The notes beneath the pieces are model-generated. The model ran no database searches, was not told the origin of the DNA, and worked only from the letters and a program-made list of their open reading frames with translations. Positions 44,871 through 53,654 of a stretch of 64,000 nt of DNA are shown piece by piece (the first letter of the stretch is position 1; every line of letters starts with the position of its first letter). Origin of the DNA: a bacterium (GTDB taxonomy: Bacteria > Hydrothermota > UBA3073 > JACQXS01 > JAQTXJ01); the NCBI GenBank assembly GCA_028716385.1, contig JAQUPX010000006.1, positions 124,001 through 188,000 of the forward strand. The letters run 5' to 3'. The translations under genes were made by a program, and so were the position numbers.

Positions 44871-44949
44871 TGGTGGAGTGCAACGGAAGATAGGGACTCT
44901 GCTAGATTTTTTGTCTGTTGACTAAGTCCTATATGTCTTATTAAAAAAA

Positions 44950-45690
44950 ATGAAACGTTTAAGTTGGCAGGGCAGAGCAGCAATAGTTTTAATTATATTA
45001 TCCGTATTGCTGTATCTGATTTTCTTTGCAATTTTCAGGGATGCCCATCTGATGTTTATGTATTTACTCGCAGGGCTTGCTTTTTTACCTATTGAGGTTC
45101 TGCTTGTTACTTTCATACTTAATAAGTTACTAACGGAAAGGGAAAAGCGCATTCTCCTGGAAAAAATGAATATGGTTATAGGCGTTTTTTTTAGCGAAAT
45201 CGGGACAAAACTAATAATTTATTTCTCGGATTTTGACCCCGAACTTGATAAAATAAAAAAAGACTTAATCGTAACCGATAAATGGTCGGACAGGGAATTC
45301 AACGATGTGAGCATCAAGCTTAAAAGCTACGGTTATTTTATTGACAGCAAAAAGATTGACCTGAAAAAATTAAAAACATTCCTGAAAGAAAAAAGAAATT
45401 TTTCAATCCGTTTATTGGAGAATCCGAATTTACTCGAACACGAATCTTTTACGGAACTTCTCAGGGCGTTGTTTCATCTTACCGAAGAACTCGAAAGCAG
45501 GGACTCGACGGAAAATCTCCCGGAAAATGATTACAAACATCTCAACGGGGATATAAAAAGGGTGTATGTTTTGTTGGTTCACCAGTGGTTGGATTATATG
45601 AAATACTTAAAGAACAATTATCCTTATTTGTTCTCGCTTGTTATGAGAACAAACCCATTCGATAAAACCGCCTCTCCGTATATAAAATAA
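44950..45690 (+). CDS. Membrane protein with cytoplasmic helical domain, unknown family
   Basis: The protein has 246 residues. Two N-terminal transmembrane helices: AAIVLIILSVLLYLIFFAIF (15-34) and LMFMYLLAGLAFLPIEVLLV (38-57). After LNKLLTEREKRILLEKMNMV comes a helical cytoplasmic domain with DKIKKDLIVTDKWSDREF and a C-terminus ending NPFDKTASPYIK. Similar hypothetical membrane proteins occur in many environmental bacteria; function unknown. The gene ends 5 bases before the convergent 2Fe-2S gene. Confidence 0.75.
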   Translation: MKRLSWQGRAAIVLIILSVLLYLIFFAIFRDAHLMFMYLLAGLAFLPIEVLLVTFILNKLLTEREKRILLEKMNMVIGVFFSEIGTKLIIYFSDFDPELDKIKKDLIVTDKWSDREFNDVSIKLKSYGYFIDSKKIDLKKLKTFLKEKRNFSIRLLENPNLLEHESFTELLRALFHLTEELESRDSTENLPENDYKHLNGDIKRVYVLLVHQWLDYMKYLKNNYPYLFSLVMRTNPFDKTASPYIK

Positions 45691-45695
45691 CCCTG

Positions 45696-45986
45696 TTATA
45701 TTTTCTGCCTTTTTACGCGCATCCCTTGTTCTACCAATCGCATACAGGTCATCTGGTTTAGGACTCCATTGACCTCCATAAGACAGCTGGAACATTTCCC
45801 GATTGCGCAAAACAACCCCCGCGATCTATCGTGATGTTTGCTATGCTGGAAGACTTTTACTCCCGCAGCTATAAGCGCAGCGGCTATAGTCTCGCCTTCA
45901 TAAGCTTCAATTTCTTTGTCTTCAAAATAAAAGGTGGTTTTCTTTTCTCTTTTGAACTGCAATATCGGATGACTATCTATTCTCAT
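45696..45986 (-). CDS. Lone 2Fe-2S (Fer2_4) ferredoxin-like protein
   Basis: The protein has 96 residues from MRIDSHPILQFKREKK. A longer reading upstream is repeat-derived and rejected. Cluster cysteines lie in GLFCAIGKCSSCLMEVNG and MTCMR. The family supplies an electron-transfer subunit of amine or proline dehydrogenase complexes (HcnA/SoxA-like) and normally stands beside FAD-dependent subunits; none is present here. The start is 11 bases inside the border of the GxxExxY cassette, so the cassette may have separated it from partners. Confidence 0.82.
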   Translation of the reverse strand: MRIDSHPILQFKREKKTTFYFEDKEIEAYEGETIAAALIAAGVKVFQHSKHHDRSRGLFCAIGKCSSCLMEVNGVLNQMTCMRLVEQGMRVKRQKI

Positions 45987-45993
45987 TTCTTTT

Positions 45994-46440
45994 TTAGGAC
46001 GCAGATCTTCGCAGATTATCAAGATCTTTAAAATCTTTTTTTCTGCTATTATCAAATGCTCTCCTTTTTATTTCCGGTTCAGGTCCAAAATTAAACAAAA
46101 GTCCTACTTCTAAATTTGTTGCTTTTAAATAGTTTAATAGTTGTGCCTCATTCTCTTCTGCTAACTTTTTTATTGCTTTAATTTCCACCATAATTTTATC
46201 GTCCACTAATATATCAGCGGTATATTCTCCTATAATTTCTTTCTCGTCGTAATAAACCTTTATAGGCGTTTGTGTTTTTGCCGGAATTCCTTCTCTTTTA
46301 AACTCTATCATCATAGCATTTTCATACACCTTTTCTAAAAACCCGTATCCCAATTTGTTATAAACCCGATAAAAAACTTCTATGATCTTCGCAGTTAATT
46401 CTTTATGTTTAAATTTGATATCCTGTTTATCTGCGTTCAT
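45994..46440 (-). CDS. GxxExxY protein (predicted PD-(D/E)XK nuclease), intact copy
   Basis: The protein has 148 residues. The family signature GFLEKVY is at 33-39. Predicted nuclease residues: Asp77 in GEYTADILVDD, Glu86 and Lys88 in VEIKAIKK. The family (PF13366 type) is widespread and often repeat-associated; activity is not established. It is nearly identical to the copy at 18230 apart from insertions there. The reading frame runs to ATCTGCG near the cassette border, ending DFKDLDNLRRSAS. It lies between mutL and the 2Fe-2S gene. Confidence 0.88.
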   Translation of the reverse strand: MNADKQDIKFKHKELTAKIIEVFYRVYNKLGYGFLEKVYENAMMIEFKREGIPAKTQTPIKVYYDEKEIIGEYTADILVDDKIMVEIKAIKKLAEENEAQLLNYLKATNLEVGLLFNFGPEPEIKRRAFDNSRKKDFKDLDNLRRSAS

Positions 46441-46448
46441 CTGCGTCC
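45997..46448 (-). mobile_element. GxxExxY cassette, copy 2, with 10-bp terminal inverted repeats
   Basis: Bounded on the plus strand by GGACGCAGAT (45997-46006) and ATCTGCGTCC (46439-46448). It is 452 bp and contains only the GxxExxY gene. The outer flank CAAAAATTCTGTC is shared with copy 1 (inverted) and with phrases at 19797 and 41533. Confidence 0.7.
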
Positions 46449-46461
46449 AAAAATTCTGTCA

Positions 46462-48042
46462 TTATCTTCCGAATTTACGTTCCAATTCTTCTCTTGTCAA
46501 TTTTATTATTGTCGGCCTGCCGTGAGGGCAGAAATATGGGTTATTCGTATGAAACAGCTGGTCTAAAAGTGACTGCATTTCCCGTGTTTTCATAATAGTC
46601 CCCGCCATTACCGATGCCCTGCAGGCAACTCTTTTTGCGGCATTCGTAAATTTGTCTTCGCTTATTGCTTCGTTCTCCTGTAATTCCGACAACAACGATT
46701 TAAACTCCGGCACCGTGCATTCCTTTAATACGGAAGGGATAGCAGTAATCCTGTACGTTGCTTTTCCGAACTCTTCTATTTCAAAACCCAATTTTATCAG
46801 ACAATCTTTATATTCGATTAAGAACTTCAGCTCTATTTCCGTGAGCTCTGCAACTACGGGAAAAAGCAGTTTCTGGGACGTACCTTTTTCTTTCATTACC
46901 CTCTCGAACATAATTCTTTCGTGCGCCGCGTGTTGGTCAACAATAAGCAATCCCGCGGGCGTCTGGGCGAATATATACGAATTATGCAGCTGCCACACTT
47001 CGCATTCCTTGGGGTCAAAATCTTCTTCAAGCACCTGATATTTTTCCTGTCCCGTAAATCCTTTTATTCCCAGCCCCATTCGTATCCCGTTTATTATTAA
47101 ATTATAAATAAAAGACTCGTCTTTGAACCGCACTTCTTCTTTCCGTGGATGAACGTTTACGTCTATGAATTCCGGCGGCACTTTCAGGAACACGACAAAC
47201 GACGGAATCTTTTCTTTCATCGGAACGGCGTATGCGTTTTCTATGGCACGTCTTATTATTCTGTCCCTGCACGTTCTGTTGTTTATGAAAATAAATTGTT
47301 TCGGATGTTCTGCAAAGCTAAAGGGTTTTGACAGGTACCCGCTGAATACGAAATCCAAAACTTTATGTTCTATGGGCGCAAGCGAGGAAAGAAAGTCGTT
47401 TCCAAGCATTGCGAGTATCCTGTGTTTCAAGTCCGATTTTGGAAATTTTATGATTTCTTTATCGTCGTGTGTAAGAGTAAACTCAACATTAGGATACACG
47501 AGCGCCATATTCTGGATTACGTTTATAATATGTTTAAGTTCAACCGGTGCGGATTTCAAGAACTTTCTTCTCGCCGGCATAGAGCAAAACAAATCCTTAA
47601 TTCTTATTGTCGTACCCGTATTTCTTGATGCAGGTTTCTTTTCGAGTATTTGGTCGTCCCGCACTTTTATGTAATTTCCGTTTGGTTCGGAAGCAACACG
47701 GGAAGTGATTTCTACTTCTGCCACTTTACATATGGAAGCGAGGGCTTCTCCCCTGAACCCGAAGTTTTTTATGTTGAACAAATCTTTTTCGGTCTTGAGT
47801 TTACTTGTGGTATGGGGCTGGACGGCGATTTCTATTTCGTTTTGAGTCATCCCAAAACCATCGTCAATTACTTTAAGTTCGGGAACTCCGTTTCCTTTAA
47901 CTTCGCAGGATATGGTCGTTGCGCCTGCGTCAATTGCGTTTTCGATTAATTCTTTAATGCAGGAAGCGGGGCGTTCTATAACTTCTCCCGCAGCAATCTT
48001 TGCGATTATATCTTCGGAAAGTTTTATGATTCGTGATTCCAT
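46462..48042 (-). CDS. mutL: DNA mismatch repair protein MutL
   Basis: The protein has 526 residues, short for MutL because the linker is brief. GHKL ATPase: KIAAGEVIERPASCIKELIENA, DDGFGM, NFGFRGEALASI, and the mobile lid. The transducer domain includes DVNVHPRKEEVRF. The C-terminal endonuclease motif DQHAAHERI and the metal-site pieces ACRASVMAG and CPHGRPT indicate an incising MutL, as expected where MutH is absent. It coordinates mismatch repair. It is adjacent to recA, with a repeat-filled gap of 228 bp. Confidence 0.96.
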   Translation of the reverse strand: MESRIIKLSEDIIAKIAAGEVIERPASCIKELIENAIDAGATTISCEVKGNGVPELKVIDDGFGMTQNEIEIAVQPHTTSKLKTEKDLFNIKNFGFRGEALASICKVAEVEITSRVASEPNGNYIKVRDDQILEKKPASRNTGTTIRIKDLFCSMPARRKFLKSAPVELKHIINVIQNMALVYPNVEFTLTHDDKEIIKFPKSDLKHRILAMLGNDFLSSLAPIEHKVLDFVFSGYLSKPFSFAEHPKQFIFINNRTCRDRIIRRAIENAYAVPMKEKIPSFVVFLKVPPEFIDVNVHPRKEEVRFKDESFIYNLIINGIRMGLGIKGFTGQEKYQVLEEDFDPKECEVWQLHNSYIFAQTPAGLLIVDQHAAHERIMFERVMKEKGTSQKLLFPVVAELTEIELKFLIEYKDCLIKLGFEIEEFGKATYRITAIPSVLKECTVPEFKSLLSELQENEAISEDKFTNAAKRVACRASVMAGTIMKTREMQSLLDQLFHTNNPYFCPHGRPTIIKLTREELERKFGR

Positions 48043-48048
48043 TTTAAA

Positions 48049-48162
48049 TTACCCTGCCCTTTAGGGCGGGGGGTATGCGCCACTCCAAAACCCTCTCCCG
48101 GGCTTTAAAGCCCATTTTTTTCTACCCCACTTTAGTGGAGGGTTTATGGGCTTTAGCCCATA
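48049..48162 (+). repeat. Cluster of GC-rich palindromes between mutL and recA
   Basis: TTACCCTGCCCTTTAGGGCGGGGGGTA (imperfect stem with GCCCTTTAGGGC), then GGGCTTTAAAGCCC and CCACTTTAGTGG. The same ACCC..GGGGTA plus GGGCTTTAGCCC order occurs at 13911-13975. No gene here. Confidence 0.65.
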
Positions 48163-48270
48163 ATTCACAACAACTCAAGATTAAAAGGATGTTATATAGG
48201 AAACATAGAATTGTCAATTGGGAAAAAAGTACATCTTTCCAACGAAGAAAAACAGTTCAATAGAAAAAAG

Positions 48271-49362
48271 TTATTCCGCTTTCGAAGCCTTTTTTATTTC
48301 TTTCTCTATTTCGGCTATTTCCGGCTTAACGGCTTTTTTTGTTTCTTTTTCTTCTTTTGCCAGTTCGACCGGTGCCAGCTTAAGGAATTTTCTTACTTCT
48401 TTTTCTATTTCGGATACAAGTTTCGGACGCTGTAACAGAAGTTCCAACGTGTTTTCTTTACCTTGCCCGAGTTTTTCTCCCTTGTAAGAGAACCAAGCGC
48501 CGGACTTATCAATGATATCGTTTTCAGAAGCGATATCGATAAGTTCGCTTTCTTTGGATATTCCTTTGCCGAAGAACATATCAAACTCTGCCGTTTTGAA
48601 AGGAGGAGCAAACTTATTTTTTACTACCTTAACTTTCATCCTGCTGCCGACTCTTTCTTCGCCTTTTTTGATAGCAGCGGAGCCTAACATTTCCAATCTA
48701 ATTGTTGAATGAAATTTCAATGCAAGTCCACCGGGAGTCGTCATAGGATTTCCGAACATAACACCTATTTTATATCTTAATTGGTTTATGAATATAATGC
48801 TTACTTTTGATTTGCTGACTATACCGGTAAGTTTTCTTAAAGCCTGTGACATAAGTCTCGCCTGTAATCCGATAAAAGCATCTCCGACTTCGCCTTCTAT
48901 TTCGGCTCGTGGAACAAGAGCTGCCACCGAGTCAACGATTATTACGTCTATTCCGCCGCTTCTTGTAAGGACTTCGGCTATTTCCAATGCTTGTTCGCCG
49001 GTATCCGGTTGTGATATTAAAAGGTTAACCGTATCCACGCCAAGATTCTTGGCATAAAACGGGTCTAATGCGTGTTCAACGTCAATAAAAGCGCCTACTC
49101 CGCCTTGTTTCTGGGCATTTGCCAGAATATGCAGCGCAAGTGTAGTTTTTCCGCTTCCTTCAGCTCCGAATATTTCCGTAATTCTTCCTTTGGGGATTCC
49201 TCCGATTCCAAGCGCCTTATCAAGAGAAAGTGAGCCCGTCGGAATAATATCTTTGAATTCGTGAACTTCTTCATCGCCCAGTCTCATTATTGAACCTTTT
49301 CCTGCAAATTTTTCTATTTGTTTTAATGCTTCGTCTATTGCTTTTTTACGATCTGTATCCAT
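48271..49362 (-). CDS. recA: RecA recombinase
   Basis: The protein has 363 residues. It catalyses strand exchange and SOS co-protease activity. Walker A reads [13 protein letters not shown]; most RecA proteins have GPESSGKTT, so positions two and four differ. Other signatures: [76 protein letters not shown]-type [10 protein letters not shown]. The Lys/Glu-rich C-terminal tail is typical. AGAGGAG precedes ATG. Confidence 0.97.
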   Translation of the reverse strand: MDTDRKKAIDEALKQIEKFAGKGSIMRLGDEEVHEFKDIIPTGSLSLDKALGIGGIPKGRITEIFGAEGSGKTTLALHILANAQKQGGVGAFIDVEHALDPFYAKNLGVDTVNLLISQPDTGEQALEIAEVLTRSGGIDVIIVDSVAALVPRAEIEGEVGDAFIGLQARLMSQALRKLTGIVSKSKVSIIFINQLRYKIGVMFGNPMTTPGGLALKFHSTIRLEMLGSAAIKKGEERVGSRMKVKVVKNKFAPPFKTAEFDMFFGKGISKESELIDIASENDIIDKSGAWFSYKGEKLGQGKENTLELLLQRPKLVSEIEKEVRKFLKLAPVELAKEEKETKKAVKPEIAEIEKEIKKASKAE

Positions 49363-49439
49363 GACGCGCGCTCCTCTTTCTCTTCAATTGTTCGGAGAAA
49401 ATTAAATTATATTTTGTTATCTGTTATTTTTTTACCTAA

Positions 49440-49512
49440 TTAGTTGAATAGTTGAACTTTAGCTATGACGAAAGCGGGACTTTAGTCCAACTTATCCAGC
49501 TATACTGGGCAA
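49440..49512 (+). repeat. Palindromic element, TTATCCAG family
   Basis: GTTGAACTTTAGC..GCGGGACTTTAGTCCAACTTATCC and the terminal hairpin CCAGCTATACTGG. It lies between recA and tuf. Confidence 0.7.
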
Positions 49513-49570
49513 ACATTCAAACCTACAAACGTTTTAAGATCAAACGTTCAAACAATTTTTCTTAGCAGTC

Positions 49571-50764
49571 TTACGCTATGATTTCAGTTACTACGCCGGC
49601 ACCGACTGTCTGTCCGCCTTCTCTGATGGCGAATCTCATTTCTTTTTCCATTGCAACCGGTGAAATCAATTTTATTTCAAGTTCAACGTGATCGCCCGGC
49701 ATTACCATTTCCACGCCTGCAGGAAGGTTTGCATTACCGGTAACGTCCATTGTTCTGAAAAAGAACTGCGGTGAATATCCGTTAAAGAAAGCTGTATGTC
49801 TTCCGCCTTCCGCCTGTGTCAAAATATACACTCTTCCTTTGAAATGTGTATGCGGAGTTATTGTTCCCGGAGTTGCGAGAACCATACCTCTTTCGACTTT
49901 GTCTTTTTCTATACCTCTTAAAAGTACTCCAAGGTTATCCCCTGCAAGTCCTTCCTCAAGTATCTTTCTGAACATTTCAACGCTTACTGCCGTAGTTTTC
50001 TGTGTATCCGTAAATCCAACGATTTCCAACGGGTCGCCTGCTTTTACTCTGCCTCTTTCAACTCTTCCCGTTGCTACCGTTCCACGACCTGTGATTGAGA
50101 AAACGTCTTCTATGGACATAAGGAACGATTTATCCACTTCTCTTGTAGGCTCAGGGATAAAGTTATCCACTGCATCCATAAGTTCCCATATAAATTTGCA
50201 GCAATCTGCATTTGGGTCCGGACTTTCGAGGCATTTCAATGCCGAACCTTTAATAATCGGTATTGTATCGCCGGGGAATTCGTATTTCTTTAAAAGGTCT
50301 CTGATTTCAAGTTCAACGAGTTCGAGTAATTCCGGGTCATCAACCTGGTCTATTTTATTCATACAAACGACAAGCGCCGGAACGTTTACCTGTCTTGCAA
50401 GTAGAACGTGTTCGCGAGTCTGTGCCTGTGCTCCGTCTGCAGCTGAAACGACAAGTATAGCTCCGTCCATTTGTGCTGCACCGGTAATCATATTTTTAAT
50501 GTAGTCACGATGTCCCGGGCAATCGATGTGTGCATAATGTCTTTTGTCCGTTTCGTATTCAAGGTGACATAACTGAATGGTCAATCCACGGGCTCTTTCT
50601 TCAGGAGCCTTATCTATCTGGTCATAAGCCATAAAGCTTGCATATTTTTTGGTTGCGAGAACCTTTGTAATACAAGCACTTAATGTTGTTTTTCCATGGT
50701 CGACGTGACCTATCGTCCCTATGTTCACATGCGGCTTTTTCCGTTCAAATTTTTCTTTTGCCAT
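49571..50764 (-). CDS. tuf: Elongation factor Tu
   Basis: The protein has 397 residues. GTPase that delivers aminoacyl-tRNA to the ribosome. P-loop [15 protein letters not shown], switch II region [12 protein letters not shown], specificity motif NKID and SAL. Domains 2 and 3 are complete ([39 protein letters not shown]). A short extra region, [16 protein letters not shown], lies where some Tu proteins have a loop. It is not beside fus or rpsL. GGGAGGAGG is 7 bases before ATG. Confidence 0.98.
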   Translation of the reverse strand: MAKEKFERKKPHVNIGTIGHVDHGKTTLSACITKVLATKKYASFMAYDQIDKAPEERARGLTIQLCHLEYETDKRHYAHIDCPGHRDYIKNMITGAAQMDGAILVVSAADGAQAQTREHVLLARQVNVPALVVCMNKIDQVDDPELLELVELEIRDLLKKYEFPGDTIPIIKGSALKCLESPDPNADCCKFIWELMDAVDNFIPEPTREVDKSFLMSIEDVFSITGRGTVATGRVERGRVKAGDPLEIVGFTDTQKTTAVSVEMFRKILEEGLAGDNLGVLLRGIEKDKVERGMVLATPGTITPHTHFKGRVYILTQAEGGRHTAFFNGYSPQFFFRTMDVTGNANLPAGVEMVMPGDHVELEIKLISPVAMEKEMRFAIREGGQTVGAGVVTEIIA

Positions 50765-50824
50765 AAAACATCCTCCTCCCTGATACTAAGATTTTATTTG
50801 TCTTTTTAAACCTATACTTCAGCT

Positions 50825-50853
50825 AACCTATCTTATGGTTAGATAGTTGTCAA
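50825..50853 (-). promoter_or_regulatory. tuf promoter
   Basis: Minus strand TTGACA, 17 bases, TAGGTT. The spacer contains an imperfect inverted repeat CTATCTAACC/TAGGTTAG around ATAAGA. Confidence 0.65.
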
Positions 50854-51191
50854 GAAAATAATATATACTGTTATTCCTCTACATTAGCAGAAGGGATGGT
50901 AACGGATAGTAACAACTGTAATGACTGTAATAAGTAGTAATTTGTAGAACAGATAGTATATCAGGGCATCAGGATATCAGTGGGGAGATTATCAGGAAAT
51001 CAGAGGATCAGACAACAAAGATTTTAACCGCACCTGCCTGCCTAAGCGCGAATGAACACAGATAAGAGAAAAACTTTTTAACAGGGACTGGAAGAGAACT
51101 CAAGAGAATTTAAAGACTTTAAGTGTTATTTTTTATTCTTATCTCTTTAAATGAGGCGGATTGATAATTTTCTGTTCCTTTAACTCTATAA

Positions 51192-51275
51192 CTTTTTGTT
51201 TTTCAATTCTGTTAAATTTTCTGTGTACTTCCTTTCTATTCTATCCCTAATTCTGTTATCTTTTAACCCTCAATT
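51192..51275 (+). repeat. 84-bp T-rich interspersed repeat, copy A
   Basis: The phrase CTTTTTGTTTTTCAATTCTG followed by TTAAATTTTCTGTGTACTTC and CTTTCTATTCTATCCC recurs at 53290 and 53471 almost unchanged. Confidence 0.75.
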
Positions 51276-51403
51276 CTCTTCTCTGCGGCTTTTTGTTTTG
51301 TGTTAATCTCTTATAGTCTTAGCAAGCCCTTAGAGCTTTAGCTCTTAGGGATTTCTATCCCGCAAAGCGGGGCTTTAAGTCCCTGTTGAAAATTTCTTTC
51401 CGT

Positions 51404-51457
51404 TAGTTAGCGTTCATGCCGAAGGAACGCTACGCTAACTTATCCAGCTCAGCTGGG
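51404..51457 (+). repeat. Palindromic element, TTATCCAG family
   Basis: TTAGCGTTC..GAACGCTACGCTAACTTATCC, then CCAGCTCAGCTGG. Same layout as 2208, 16102 and 49440. Confidence 0.75.
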
Positions 51458-51575
51458 TTCTTTGTGCTTTTTCGTGCCTTAGTGTTTTTGTGGCGGGATT
51501 TCTTTTTTAGCTAACTTTTTGTTGACAGGAAACTAATGTGGACACAACATATACATACAAAGGAAGGTGGGAAGA

Positions 51576-52937
51576 ATGAAAAAACTTTTAATTACAGCGA
51601 TAAATGTATTTTTATTTAGCATCCCTTTAGTTTCTAACGCAACCATAACTTTTAATCGGACTTATGCTGCTGGAAGTGAAGGCAATTTCGTCCAACAAAC
51701 TACGGATGGCGGATATATTGTTACAGGGCGGTGTTCGGGTGGTTCATGGGACTATATAGTTTTCATAAAAACAGATTCTCTCGGGGCAACCGTATGGAAC
51801 GCATTTGTCGATAATCCTGCTTGGCAAATTGGGTCTGTATATGGTGAATGCGCGAGGCAAACTGCGGATACCGGCTATATTACACTAGAAAATTTCTTTT
51901 CTGCTTCGCAAAACTTTGGAATTATCACAAAAATAGGCTCAATGGGAGATATTTGGTGGGAAAAGTATTATGATGAAGGTTTTCATATGTACTCTATTCG
52001 ACAAACTACGGATAGCGGCTATATTATATCGGGAGGTTTTTTTGAGCCCATCATTTCTAAAGTAGATTTTCTCGGGACAACCGTATGGAAAAAAACTTTC
52101 TATAATCCTGACATTCAAGAAAAAGGATACGTCGAGTCTTCTGTTAGTCAGCAACTCCCGGATAAAGGATATATTGCGTGTTTCATCACACACGCACACG
52201 ATTCAACTTATAAACCCTCTGCTTTTTTATTAAAAACGGATTCTTTGGGCGATAGCTTATGGGCAAAGAAAATTGTTGACAGTGTAGGTGGGTGTCAGGT
52301 AGAAATTTATGACTTCCAACGAACCACGGATGGCGGATATATTATGGCGGGAAGTAATGGAGGAATTTGTCTCCTAAAAACAGATTCTTTAGGGGATACT
52401 CTCTGGACAAAAACTTTCGGCGGAGGTAGCGGTTATTCTGTTCGGCAGACTTCTGATGGCGGGTTTATAATTGCAGGAGGGGGGTATCTGATTAAGACAG
52501 ATTCTTCGGGTGATACTCTCTGGACAAAAGGGTTTGGGGGATGTTGTGTCGAACAAACTGCGGATGGCGGTTATATTATAACGGGATCTAATGGAGGAAT
52601 TTATCTTATAAAAACAGATTCAGTTGGAAATGTAGGGGTTGAAGAAAAATCAAATATTAAAAATCAAATATCAAAAATAGAAATAGTACCTAATCCTGCT
52701 GTTTCAGTATTGAATATCCGGTTATCGGGAATTAACAAAGGAGAAAATATTGATTTAAAAATCTATGATTTAAGCGGCAGAATAGTAACAACTTTTTCAC
52801 AATCAGAAATTAACAGTTTGAATATAAAGTGGAACGGAGTAAATGAAAAAGGAATAAAATTAAAAAACGGAGTGTATTTTTGTAAATTAACTTCGAACGG
52901 AAAAACAATAAGAGAAAAAATAGTGCTTATGCGATAG
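51576..52937 (+). CDS. Secreted repeat protein with T9SS sorting domain
   Basis: The protein has 453 residues from MKKLLITAIN, chosen because GGAAGG and GGGAAG precede it. Signal to about residue 22. About seven repeats of the form VRQTxDGGYIIxG....LIKTDSLGDTLWTKTF, a beta-propeller-like family seen in FCB genomes. The C-terminus is a type A sorting domain (IVPNPAVSVLNIRLSG ... KIVLMR). Surface or secreted; function unknown. It lies in a repeat-rich zone and has no operon partner. Confidence 0.87.
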   Translation: MKKLLITAINVFLFSIPLVSNATITFNRTYAAGSEGNFVQQTTDGGYIVTGRCSGGSWDYIVFIKTDSLGATVWNAFVDNPAWQIGSVYGECARQTADTGYITLENFFSASQNFGIITKIGSMGDIWWEKYYDEGFHMYSIRQTTDSGYIISGGFFEPIISKVDFLGTTVWKKTFYNPDIQEKGYVESSVSQQLPDKGYIACFITHAHDSTYKPSAFLLKTDSLGDSLWAKKIVDSVGGCQVEIYDFQRTTDGGYIMAGSNGGICLLKTDSLGDTLWTKTFGGGSGYSVRQTSDGGFIIAGGGYLIKTDSSGDTLWTKGFGGCCVEQTADGGYIITGSNGGIYLIKTDSVGNVGVEEKSNIKNQISKIEIVPNPAVSVLNIRLSGINKGENIDLKIYDLSGRIVTTFSQSEINSLNIKWNGVNEKGIKLKNGVYFCKLTSNGKTIREKIVLMR

Positions 52938-53272
52938 GAACCCTTTTCTTTCCATCCTATGTTTTTTTAACTCTATAACTTTTTATTTTTCAATCCTGCC
53001 TGCCCGCCGGTCTGTTTGGAGAGTGCGTCCAAATTTCTGCCCTCTGTGTCCTCTTCTGTTAAACTCTTTATTTATCTGTTATGTTGTTTAACTCTAAATT
53101 TTATTTCTTCTCTGCGGTCTCTGTTATTTCCTCTGTGCCCTCTCTGGGTTGTTGTTCTCTATTAAACCCTATTTCCTCTTTTTTTTATCCGTTCTCTGCG
53201 ATCGGAGTTTACCCCGAAGAAGGCGGGGCGTCTCTGCGGTGAGACTTTTCTGTTTGGTGTAATTTCGTGTTT

Positions 53273-53410
53273 TTGTGCTTTCGTGGCAGCTTTTTGTTTT
53301 TCAATTCTGTTAAATTTTCTGTGTACTTCCTTTCTATTCTATCCCTATTCCGTTATCTTTTAATCCTCAATCTTTCTTTTTCTGTGTCTTCTGTGTCATT
53401 CTGTGGCTAA
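53273..53410 (+). repeat. 138-bp direct repeat, copy B
   Basis: Starts TTGTGCTTTCGTGGCAGC and ends TTCTGTGTCATTCTGTGGCT. It matches 53454-53591 with only a few substitutions; the offset is 181 bp. Confidence 0.8.
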
Positions 53411-53453
53411 AAATTGTTATTTTCTGTCTTTCGTATTTTCTTCCATTTTTTAT

Positions 53454-53591
53454 TTGTGCTTTTGTGGCAGCTTTTTGTTTTTCAATTCTGTTAAATTTTC
53501 TGTGTACTTCCTTTCTATTCTATCTCTATTCTGTTATCTTTTACCCCTCAATCTTTCCGTTTCTGTGTCTTCTGTGTCATTCTGTGGCTAA
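53454..53591 (+). repeat. 138-bp direct repeat, copy C
   Basis: Starts TTGTGCTTTTGTGGCAGC; see copy B. Its first half also matches copy A at 51192. Confidence 0.8.
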
Positions 53592-53654
53592 TCTTTCTGT
53601 ACATAACAAGAAAAACTTGCAAATTTCAAACCCTCCCCTATTATACCCACTTAA

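Larger units (their letters stand above)
50854..51575 (+). other. Repeat-rich intergenic region
   Basis: No gene seen. It contains TTATCAGGA-type phrases, a T-rich repeat (51192-51275), stem-loops AGCAAGCCCTTAGAGC..GCTCTTAGGG (51321-51355) and CCCGCAAAGCGGGG, and the TTATCCAG element at 51404-51457. GGAAGG at 51560-51566 begins the next gene's ribosome site. Confidence 0.55.
52938..53654 (+). other. T-rich repeat tract upstream of the TonB receptor
   Basis: About 700 bases without a gene. Contains a 138-bp direct repeat in two copies (53273-53410 and 53454-53591), hairpin CCCCGAAGAAGGCGGGG (53213-53229), and GAGTGCGTCCAAATTTCTG (53021), similar to the cassette border. Frames across it are low-complexity. 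Confidence 0.6.

Noticed and set aside
48075-48263. 62-codon plus-strand frame between mutL and recA
   Set aside because: Built from GGGCTTTAAAGCCC-type palindromes; antisense to both neighbours' transcription.
49839-50504. 221-codon plus-strand frame within tuf
   Set aside because: Antisense shadow of a highly conserved EF-Tu coding sequence.
53273-53591. CRISPR array
   Set aside because: Only two full copies of a 138-bp repeat; no short regularly spaced direct repeats with unique spacers were seen anywhere in the window, and no cas genes.
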